Origin: Haliscomenobacteraceae bacterium
Lineage (GTDB): Bacteria > Bacteroidota > Bacteroidia > Chitinophagales > Saprospiraceae
Direction of reading: 5' to 3'
NCBI GenBank assembly: GCA_947501115.1
Contig: CANMVX010000005.1
Span: forward strand, 1-64,000
DNA: 64,000 bases
Below, in pieces: positions 1 to 6,614 of the stretch. Position numbers and translations under genes: made by a program. The stretch's first letter is position 1, and each line of letters begins with the position of its first letter. Below the pieces are notes generated by a model. It did no database searches and had not been told where the DNA came from. It saw only the letters and a list, made by a program, of their open reading frames with translations.

Positions 1-845
1 ATATTTTGTTTATAAAAATAGGTAGAAATTTCATTTAAATCGAGGGACTCATTTTTATCAAGGCCAATTTGAACATCATTTATATTCTTACTTTTTAGGG
101 TAAATCTTTTAGCCACATTTGGCTCTTGGAACAGATTAAGATGTTCTGGAAGAGAATTATGTTTATCCAGCACATATTTCAGCGGAGATCTGCCTGGGAA
201 AAATCTGGTATTTAAGAGAGGATTATCTATCAATGCGGTATCTGTACCAACTAAAATAGCATCTACTACACTTCTCCATTTATGAGTTAAGCGTGATGTT
301 ATGGGTGAACTTAACCAAGTATTAACTTTTTCTTGCGATGCATAAAAGCCATCTTCAGAAATTGCTAACTTAAGAATGGTATAAGGTCTTTTTTTTGTGA
401 CAAAAACACTTCTTTGTTTCACCAGTACCTTTCCTTTTTCTGTTATAACATCCTGGATAACTTCAATGCCTTCATTTTGTAGTAAAGTAACTCCGTTACC
501 ATTCACCTCGGGAGAAACATCCTGGGTTGAAATAACTACTTTTTTAATTTTATTTTCTATGATCAAAGAAGTGCAGGGTGGTGTTTTACCAAAAATATTA
601 CACGGTTCCAGAGAAACATATAAAGTTGCATTTTTAACTCTGTGCAGATTTTCTTTCGTTACAGAAGAAAAAGCATTAACCTCCGCATGAGCTTTTCCAT
701 ATTCCGAATGATAACCTTCGCCAATAATTTCATTGTTTTCAACTAACAAAGAACCAACCATTGGGTTTGGAGACACTTTTTGACCCCCATTTCTGGCTAT
801 TTCGATACACCTTAAAATAAAATGCGCGTGAGTATAATGTTTCAT
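1..845 (-). CDS. ribD: Bifunctional riboflavin biosynthesis deaminase/reductase RibD (partial)
   Basis: RibD deaminates the pyrimidine made by GTP cyclohydrolase II and then reduces its ribosyl side chain, early in riboflavin synthesis in the cytoplasm. The ATG is at 845 and the protein reads leftward off the window edge, so about 281 N-terminal residues are visible and the C-terminus is missing. Residues 1-145 form the cytidine-deaminase-like domain, with the zinc motif HAE (H53, E55) and PCNIFGKTPPC supplying C82 and C91. The reductase domain starts near residue 150 and is cut off. The key deaminase residues are present, so the visible part looks functional. No partner rib gene is visible, and the next gene is divergent. 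Confidence 0.93.
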   Translation of the reverse strand, partial: MKHYTHAHFILRCIEIARNGGQKVSPNPMVGSLLVENNEIIGEGYHSEYGKAHAEVNAFSSVTKENLHRVKNATLYVSLEPCNIFGKTPPCTSLIIENKIKKVVISTQDVSPEVNGNGVTLLQNEGIEVIQDVITEKGKVLVKQRSVFVTKKRPYTILKLAISEDGFYASQEKVNTWLSSPITSRLTHKWRSVVDAILVGTDTALIDNPLLNTRFFPGRSPLKYVLDKHNSLPEHLNLFQEPNVAKRFTLKSKNINDVQIGLDKNESLDLNEISTYFYKQN

Positions 846-912
846 TAAAAAATTGATTTATATATAGTTCTCTTAAAAATATTTTTAGTTAATTTCGAAG
901 TATAATTTAATT

Positions 913-944
913 TCCCCCAAATCAAAACAGAAAAGTAGGGGGGA
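913..944. other. C-run/G-run inverted repeat in the ribD-AP2 gene gap
   Basis: A TCCCCC at 913-918 can pair with GGGGGA at 939-944 across a 20-base loop. It stands out because the surrounding sequence is very AT-rich. It lies between two divergent genes, so it is not an obvious terminator. It could be a 5'-UTR structure or a protein-binding site. Only the sequence symmetry supports this. Confidence 0.25.
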
Positions 945-998
945 TATTAAAATAAAATTGCTTTGAGTGCTTATTTTTTAGAAGGATATTTTATAACT

Positions 999-1538
999 AT
1001 GGGAATAAATTATCACCAGGTAAAGATTAAAAACGCTGATGATTTCGTTATTTTGGATGATCAGGGTTTCCAATATATTACAAGTGACAAGGAAATGCTC
1101 TCATTGAACCTTGCAGAAAATTTAAGGGTACACTCAAGCGGTTGTATCTTTTTTCAAAAAACAATTAAAATATCTCCCTCTAATTACAAAACGACCACCA
1201 TTTACCTTCATAAAATATTAGCAGAAACTTTTAAAATCAACGATAAGACTAATATAAACAATTTAGTTGGATTTGTCAATGGTAATAAACTGGATTGCAG
1301 ATTAAATAATTTAATTTTCAGAAGTAGAGCAGTGGCAAGTAGAACCAGAAAAACAAGCAGTAGTACTGGTTTTACTGGTGTCTATAAAGAGCACAATAAA
1401 TTTCGTTCAGTTATTTCAATAAACGGGAAATCAAGACATTTAGGAATGTTCAAAACGGCTGAAGAGGCAGCCAAAGCGTTCAATGAAATGTCGAAAAAAT
1501 TATATGGAGCAGAGGGAAAACAAAATAAATTAGATTAA
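999..1538 (+). CDS. HNH-like / AP2 DNA-binding domain protein with degenerate nuclease motif
   Basis: This is a 179-residue protein if started at the ATG at 999; an in-frame TTG at 963 would add 12 unconvincing residues. The middle (about residues 70-105) resembles the HNH_3 family, with LHKILAETF followed by GNKLDCRLNNL. The general-base His normally found just before the GNK motif is Phe (F92, in VGFVNGNK), so cleavage is doubtful. Residues about 112-175 form an AP2-type DNA-binding domain (STGFTGVYKEHNKFR, then HLGMFKTAEEAAKAFNEM). HNH-AP2 proteins are usually free-standing homing-endonuclease relatives. This one has no visible intron or duplicated target around it and may be a domesticated DNA-binding protein. 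Family placement is fairly sure; function is not. Confidence 0.75.
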   Translation: MGINYHQVKIKNADDFVILDDQGFQYITSDKEMLSLNLAENLRVHSSGCIFFQKTIKISPSNYKTTTIYLHKILAETFKINDKTNINNLVGFVNGNKLDCRLNNLIFRSRAVASRTRKTSSSTGFTGVYKEHNKFRSVISINGKSRHLGMFKTAEEAAKAFNEMSKKLYGAEGKQNKLD

Positions 1539-1545
1539 TCGTTAA

Positions 1546-2229
1546 TCATCTTTTGGTCGCTCTGGTCATTTCCCTTTTGCCTGGTGGGCCTGGCAGGGAT
1601 TCTAAGGTAAAACCTATTTTTTTTAAAATTCTCTTTACCTCTCCCTTCGCACAATATGTAACCAGAACAGCTTCGTTCGTCATTGATTCATATATTTTCT
1701 CAAATAAGCTAATTGACCATAATTCAGGCTGTGATTCAGGCGAAAAGGCATCGAAATAAACAATATCAAAATAATTGTCTGGTAAGGTCTCTTCTATTAT
1801 ATCCTTATTATGTTTCGTTAAAGTAAAGTGGGAGTCAACCTCAATTAATTTATCCCATTCTGATATCAGAATATTTTTAGAGATGGTGGCAGGTATTTTC
1901 AAATGATCCTCATATACGCATGCGTTTAAAAGATCCTCTGGCAATGGGAAAACATCAAATGAATGATAGTCAACATGAACTTTTTCTTTGTCAACGATAT
2001 TTTTCCATGTCAACAATACATTTAATCCCGTACCAAAACCTAGCTCCAGTATGGAAATTTTGTCCTGCTTTTTTAAAACAGGTAGTAATCCTGAATCTAC
2101 AAAAACATGATTAGATTCCTGGATGGCTCCATATTTAGAATGATAGGTTACCCCATGATCTTTAGAATAGAGGGTGTAAGAGCCATCTTGTGTCATAACT
2201 AAGTCGGGAATGGAAAATATTGATTCCAT
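1546..2229 (-). CDS. mnmD: tRNA (5-methylaminomethyl-2-thiouridine)-methyltransferase MnmD-like
   Basis: This is a 227-residue SAM-dependent methyltransferase of the DUF752/MnmD family. It performs the last methylation of the wobble uridine mnm5s2U34 in certain tRNAs. The N-terminus carries the family pattern QDGSYTLYSKDHGVTYHSKYGA, followed by the SAM-binding loop ILELGFGTGLN near residue 60 and the FDAFSPESQPELWS block near residue 157, and ends with the usual PGPPGKREMTRA. It is the single-domain methyltransferase form, without the fused MnmC oxidase found in Enterobacteria. It begins 4 bases after a small lipoprotein gene and probably shares that gene's promoter. Confidence 0.9.
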   Translation of the reverse strand: MESIFSIPDLVMTQDGSYTLYSKDHGVTYHSKYGAIQESNHVFVDSGLLPVLKKQDKISILELGFGTGLNVLLTWKNIVDKEKVHVDYHSFDVFPLPEDLLNACVYEDHLKIPATISKNILISEWDKLIEVDSHFTLTKHNKDIIEETLPDNYFDIVYFDAFSPESQPELWSISLFEKIYESMTNEAVLVTYCAKGEVKRILKKIGFTLESLPGPPGKREMTRATKR

Positions 2230-2233
2230 GTTC

Positions 2234-2395
2234 TCAACTCAGTATCTGGGCAAGAGTAGAAATTATTTCACTTACCATCGACGAAAGTTTAAAATTTGTT
2301 GGACAACCGTAACCGCGGTTGCAGGAAAAGGTTGATATCAATACAAATAAGGAAAGAAGGGAAGGAATGTGAATATTTTTTTTGTTCTTTTGCAT
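2234..2395 (-). CDS. Small predicted lipoprotein (53 aa), unknown function
   Basis: A short frame runs from the ATG at 2395 to a TGA at 2234-2236 and encodes 53 residues. The N-terminus is a clear lipoprotein signal: a basic stretch (KNKK), a hydrophobic run (SLLSLFVLIS) and a TFSC lipobox with Cys26. The mature part is about 28 residues and begins CNRGYGCPTNFKLSS, with a second Cys. It sits 4 bases upstream of mnmD and behind a TAATTTTG promoter box, so it is probably expressed as the first gene of that operon. No function is recognised. The lipobox and operon position make it more credible than a chance frame. Confidence 0.7.
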   Translation of the reverse strand: MQKNKKNIHIPSLLSLFVLISTFSCNRGYGCPTNFKLSSMVSEIISTLAQILS

Positions 2396-2435
2396 GAGTA
2401 GGATAATTAGTTTGTTATTTTAATTAACGGAAACA

Positions 2436-2443
2436 CAAAATTA
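2436..2443 (-). promoter_or_regulatory. Putative -7 box (TAATTTTG) for the lipoprotein-mnmD operon
   Basis: On the minus strand TAATTTTG matches the Bacteroidota TAnnTTTG -7 consensus, with an upstream TTG as a possible -33 element. It lies about 40 bases ahead of the 2395 ATG. Confidence 0.45.
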
Positions 2444-2479
2444 ATATTTTATAGCGATAATCCATTCAATAGAATTTGT

Positions 2480-2487
2480 TATTTTTG
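2480..2487 (+). promoter_or_regulatory. Putative -7 box (TATTTTTG) for pdhB
   Basis: TATTTTTG matches the Bacteroidota TAnnTTTG consensus and lies 36 bases before the pdhB ATG at 2524. A strong -33 box is not obvious. Its position inside any longer reading frame argues that pdhB starts at 2524. Confidence 0.5.
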
Positions 2488-2523
2488 CATCCGTTAAAGA
2501 TAGTTTTTCAAATCAATCAGAAA

Positions 2524-3507
2524 ATGAATAGAGAACTTGCACTGCGTGATGCCCTAAGAGAGGCTATTTTAGAAGAAATGAGAAGAGATGAAAATGTTTT
2601 TCTCATGGGAGAAGAAGTGGCTGAATATGATGGAGCATATAAAGTTAGTAAAGGCTTGTTAGATGAGTTCGGTGCCAAAAGGGTTATCGATACACCTATT
2701 GCCGAATTGGGCTTTGCTGGTATCGGTGTCGGTGCTGCAATGAATGGTTTAAGACCAATTATCGAGTTTATGACTTGGAATTTTGCCGTTTTGGCATTTG
2801 ACCAAATAGTAAATAATGCTGCTAAGACTCTTTCTCAATCTGCTGGTCAGTTTAGTTGCCCTATTGTTTTTAGAGGTCCGTCTGGTGCTGCAGGACAGTT
2901 GGCACAGCAACATTCTCAAACTTTTGAAAGTTGGATGGCTAACGTTCCTGGTCTTAAAGTGATTTCTTGTGTTGATCCGGCAGATGCAAAAGGTCTGTTA
3001 AAATCGGCTATCAGAGATAACGATCCCGTTTGTTTTATGGAATCAGAATTGCTTTATGGTTTCAAAGGATTAGTTCCAGAAGGTGAATATACAGTGCCTA
3101 TTGGATTGGCTGCCGTTAGACGCGAAGGAACGGATGTCACTTTGGTGTCCTATAATAAAATGATGCTCGTGGCTCTTGAAGCTGCTGATGAGTTAGCAAA
3201 AGAAGGTATTTCAGCAGAAGTTATCGATCTAAGAACCATTCGTCCACTAGATTATCATACATTGGTTAAGTCCTTGAAAAAAACCAATAGAATGGTGGTC
3301 ATTGATGAATCGTGGCCTTTTGCCGGCGTTTCTTCTGAAGTAACTTATCAAATGCAACGTTATGCTTTTGATTATCTCGACGCACCCGTAATTCGTGTTA
3401 ATGCAGCCGATACTTCTTTGCCTTACGCCGCTCCTCTAGTTGACGCCTATATGCCAAATGCGGCTAAAGTTATAAAAGCAGTAAAAGAGGTTATGTACGT
3501 AAAATAA
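2524..3507 (+). CDS. pdhB: Pyruvate dehydrogenase E1 component, beta subunit
   Basis: The beta chain of the heterotetrameric E1 enzyme decarboxylates pyruvate (or a related 2-oxo acid) with thiamine diphosphate, feeding acetyl units to E2. The 327 residues show the typical start (RELALRDALREAILEEMRRD), the ThDP-contacting region FLMGEEVAEYDGAYKVSKGL, the TPIAELGFAGIGVGAAMNGLRP block, and the C-terminal VIDLRTIRPLD domain. A start at 2476 would add 16 residues but overlaps the putative promoter. The ATG at 2524 gives the normal length. The alpha subunit and E2 are not adjacent; a possible E3 (lpd) is 22 kb away. The gene ends before a strong hairpin. Branched-chain E1 beta is the alternative, but the match favours pyruvate. 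Confidence 0.92.
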   Translation: MNRELALRDALREAILEEMRRDENVFLMGEEVAEYDGAYKVSKGLLDEFGAKRVIDTPIAELGFAGIGVGAAMNGLRPIIEFMTWNFAVLAFDQIVNNAAKTLSQSAGQFSCPIVFRGPSGAAGQLAQQHSQTFESWMANVPGLKVISCVDPADAKGLLKSAIRDNDPVCFMESELLYGFKGLVPEGEYTVPIGLAAVRREGTDVTLVSYNKMMLVALEAADELAKEGISAEVIDLRTIRPLDYHTLVKSLKKTNRMVVIDESWPFAGVSSEVTYQMQRYAFDYLDAPVIRVNAADTSLPYAAPLVDAYMPNAAKVIKAVKEVMYVK

Positions 3508-3530
3508 AGCGTTAAATTTAGAAAATCTTG

Positions 3531-3578
3531 AAAAAAGGTGTATTTTATGCTATCATTAGCTAAAATATACCTTTTTTT
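3531..3578 (+). terminator. Rho-independent terminator after pdhB
   Basis: AAAAAAGGTGTATTTTA (3531-3547) pairs with 3561-3577 over 17 positions with one G-U. An inner GCTA/TAGC stem extends the hairpin around a TCAT loop, leaving a single bulged T. It ends in a seven-T run at 3572-3578. The ATG of the next gene follows with no gap. Confidence 0.85.
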
Positions 3579-6500
3579 ATGAGTATTCAGTTTTTTCGCT
3601 TTCTTGTTATTTTTAGTTTCTCCTTTTCCATCTATACGCTAGTTGGTCAAAATGCCATACCTCTCAATGCTTCCTTTTCGTTTAGATCTTTAGGTCCAAC
3701 CCGGGGAGGTAGGGTTACTTCGGTAACCGGTCATGCCGATGATCCTAATATCTTCTTTTTAGGTTCAACAGGTGGTGGTGTTTGGAAATCGTCTGATTAT
3801 GGTCAAAATTGGTCGCCTGTCTCCGATAAGTATTTTAAAAGTCCTTCCATAGGTGCCATTAGACTGGCTCCTTCAAATTCGAAGATAATTTATTGTGGTA
3901 CAGGGTCCGATGGTATAAGAAGCAATGTTATTGCTGGAAAAGGCATGTACAAATCGGTTGACCAAGGGGTAACTTGGTCATTTATAGGTCTTGAAAATAC
4001 AGCCCATATTGGGGCAGTAGAAATTGATCCTTTAAATGCTGATATCGTCTATGTGGCTGCCATCGGTAATGCCTTTGCACCAAATGAGGATAGAGGTATC
4101 TTTAAAACAGAGGATGGGGGAGCTCACTGGAAGAAAATATTGTATTTAAATGATACTGTTGGGTTTAGTGATCTGGAATTACATCCAACCAATCAAAATA
4201 TTATTTATGCCGGTTCATGGCGTGTTGACAGGAAACCCTGGACTATTATTTCCGGTGCAAATGTGGGGGGCGTTTTTAGATCTCTTGACGGTGGAAATAC
4301 CTGGGAAAATATGAAAATTGGCCTTCCTGATGGACTCATTGGTAAAATTGATCTGGCTACTTCTCCTGCTTCTCCCGATAGAGTTTATGCCCTGATTGAA
4401 GCAGATAAAGGACAAGGTGGTGTCTATCTTTCAGAAGATAAAGGTCTTAATTGGAGTAAAATAAGCTCTTTTGCTCCTCTTTTAGATAGACCTTTCTATT
4501 ATTGTAATATCGATGTTCATCCGGTAAATCCAGATTGGATGATAGTTAATTCTACTTCCCTCTTGTCTTCTAAAGATCTGGGCAAATCCTGGAACACACT
4601 AAATACGCCTCATGGTGATAATCACGATATTTGGATTAATCCTAAACAACCTGATATCTGGATTCAAGCAAATGATGGTGGAGCCAATGTGACGAGAAAT
4701 GCAGGTCAAACCTGGTCTACTCAAGAGAATCAATCTACTGCCGAACTGTATCAGGTAGATATAGACGATCAATTTCCCTATTGGTTATATGCTGGTCAAC
4801 AGGATAATACAACCATTGCCTTACCTGTTTTACCTCCCTACAATGCTTTAAACAGAACAGATAATTTTTGGATGGAAGTAGGAGGGTGTGAAACTGGTCC
4901 TGTGGTTCCAATGCCAGGAAATCCTGACTTGGTTTATGCGAATTGTAAAGGTAGATTCGGTGTTTTTAATAAAAAAACAGGCCAGGAAATGCAATATTAT
5001 ATAGGTGCCTCAAATATTTATGGCCATGAACCTGATAAATTGACGTACCGCTTTCAACGGGTAACTCCTATAGAGGTTTCTCCGTTTGATCCTAAAACAG
5101 TTTATTACGGCTCGCAATATTTACATAAAACCATGGACGGTGGAAAATCCTGGCTTAGGATTTCCCCCGACCTAACCGCCAGAACACCTGAAACACAAAT
5201 TATATCAGGTGGCCCAATTACAAGGGATGTTACAGGGGAAGAATATTATAGTACTCTGTATGATATTGCGGTGTCGTCCATGGAGAAGGGGGTCATTTAT
5301 ACGGGCTCGAATGATGGGCCTTTATTCTTAACCAAAGATGAAGGCAAAAATTGGAAAAACATAACGCCAAATTCTCTTCTTCCAGGGGGTAGAATTGATT
5401 GTATTGAGCCTTCCGTCCATCAAAAGGGAAAGAGCTATTTTTCTGTTCTAAGGTATCAACTGGGAGACTGGAAACCCTATATATATAAGTCAGCTGATTA
5501 TGGAGAAACCTGGCAGTTATTAACTACAGGAAAAAACGGTATTCCCTCCGATTACCCAGTGAGAGTCATTCGTGAAGACCCGCAAGTACCTGGTATTTTG
5601 TACGCCGGTACTGAATATGGTCTATTCCTATCCCTAAATGATGGGCAGTCCTGGTTCCCCTTTCAGCTTAATCTTCCCATCACCCCAATCTCCGATGTGA
5701 AAATTAAAAATAACGACCTGGTGTTGTCAACCATGGGCAGAGGATTTTATGTTTTGGATAACATTCAGGCCATTAGAGCATGGAAAAATCTGGGAAATAT
5801 ATCTGAGTTTACTTTTCTAAAACCAAATCCGCAATATAGAATGCGCTATCAGCCTAGTTCTTCAGCTGATTTGACTAAATACCCTTCTCCCTCTGTGTTT
5901 TTTGAGTATTTTATTCCAAATCAAAAAGATACCGTCCTATCGATAAAAATAACAGATGATAAAGGAAGATTAGTCAGGGAATTTTCAAGTGCGGATGAAA
6001 AAACGCCTGAAGATCCATCTTTAAGTAAAGTGGATATGGCTACTGGATTCAGAACGAAGGGATTTAAAGCAGATCTAAAAATAGAAAATGGTATTCATCG
6101 ATTTTCCTGGGATATGAGATATACCGGATTTAGCGCAAATGGTAAAAACGGGGTCTTAGCCGCTCCGGGTACTTACCTGATTGAGTTTAATTATGGACAG
6201 AAGAAATATTCTCAATATTTTCAATTATTAATAGATCCCAGGTTACAAACGAACCAGATAACGACAGATATATTAAAACAACAGGTTGAATTGTCCTTAC
6301 AAATTCGCGATTTGGAGTGGCAAGCAAAAGATTTGGCTGCTCAATTAAAAGAATCGGTACAAATTGTAGATAAATCATCAAAGGCTTATTCTTTTTGTAC
6401 TGATATGGAAAAAGAGTTAGTTACTTCTAAATCAGTTGCTTACAGTCAACCAATGTTGATAGATCAGATTTCATATTTACGGGAAATGTTGAATACAGCA

Positions 6501-6614
6501 GATCAACTTCCAGGTAAAGATGCTTATGATAGATTTAAATCATTGAAAATGGAGGTTGATAATCTCCTAATGAAATGGAAGGATAAATCAAATATCCCCG
6601 GTTTCACCCATTAA
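3579..6614 (+). CDS. VPS10/sortilin-type BNR-repeat beta-propeller protein, secreted
   Basis: This 1011-residue protein has an N-terminal signal peptide (hydrophobic FLVIFSFSFSIYTLVG, then QNA). At least eleven Asp-box/BNR-type repeats follow through about residue 710, for example SSDYGQNW, SVDQGVTW, TEDGGAHW, SLDGGNTW, TMDGGKSW and SADYGETW. These build a ten-bladed-type propeller as in sortilin/VPS10 and related sialidase-like proteins. Residues about 750-900 look like a beta-sandwich ending in the GxYLIEF pattern, and the C-terminus is helical. Such proteins are often labelled glycosyl hydrolase, but no catalytic residues can be assigned, so enzymatic function is unproven. No T9SS sorting domain is evident. 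The ATG directly abuts the upstream terminator, and the 3' end overlaps the convergent CHAT gene by 27 bases. Confidence 0.85.
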   Translation: MSIQFFRFLVIFSFSFSIYTLVGQNAIPLNASFSFRSLGPTRGGRVTSVTGHADDPNIFFLGSTGGGVWKSSDYGQNWSPVSDKYFKSPSIGAIRLAPSNSKIIYCGTGSDGIRSNVIAGKGMYKSVDQGVTWSFIGLENTAHIGAVEIDPLNADIVYVAAIGNAFAPNEDRGIFKTEDGGAHWKKILYLNDTVGFSDLELHPTNQNIIYAGSWRVDRKPWTIISGANVGGVFRSLDGGNTWENMKIGLPDGLIGKIDLATSPASPDRVYALIEADKGQGGVYLSEDKGLNWSKISSFAPLLDRPFYYCNIDVHPVNPDWMIVNSTSLLSSKDLGKSWNTLNTPHGDNHDIWINPKQPDIWIQANDGGANVTRNAGQTWSTQENQSTAELYQVDIDDQFPYWLYAGQQDNTTIALPVLPPYNALNRTDNFWMEVGGCETGPVVPMPGNPDLVYANCKGRFGVFNKKTGQEMQYYIGASNIYGHEPDKLTYRFQRVTPIEVSPFDPKTVYYGSQYLHKTMDGGKSWLRISPDLTARTPETQIISGGPITRDVTGEEYYSTLYDIAVSSMEKGVIYTGSNDGPLFLTKDEGKNWKNITPNSLLPGGRIDCIEPSVHQKGKSYFSVLRYQLGDWKPYIYKSADYGETWQLLTTGKNGIPSDYPVRVIREDPQVPGILYAGTEYGLFLSLNDGQSWFPFQLNLPITPISDVKIKNNDLVLSTMGRGFYVLDNIQAIRAWKNLGNISEFTFLKPNPQYRMRYQPSSSADLTKYPSPSVFFEYFIPNQKDTVLSIKITDDKGRLVREFSSADEKTPEDPSLSKVDMATGFRTKGFKADLKIENGIHRFSWDMRYTGFSANGKNGVLAAPGTYLIEFNYGQKKYSQYFQLLIDPRLQTNQITTDILKQQVELSLQIRDLEWQAKDLAAQLKESVQIVDKSSKAYSFCTDMEKELVTSKSVAYSQPMLIDQISYLREMLNTADQLPGKDAYDRFKSLKMEVDNLLMKWKDKSNIPGFTH

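Noticed and set aside
397-690. Plus-strand reading frame inside the ribD region
   Set aside because: It is antisense to a well-supported RibD frame with intact zinc motifs and has no start context or family signature.
2476-2523. Upstream TTG-start extension of pdhB
   Set aside because: It would include the TATTTTTG promoter box in coding sequence and lengthen the protein beyond the family norm; the ATG at 2524 fits better.
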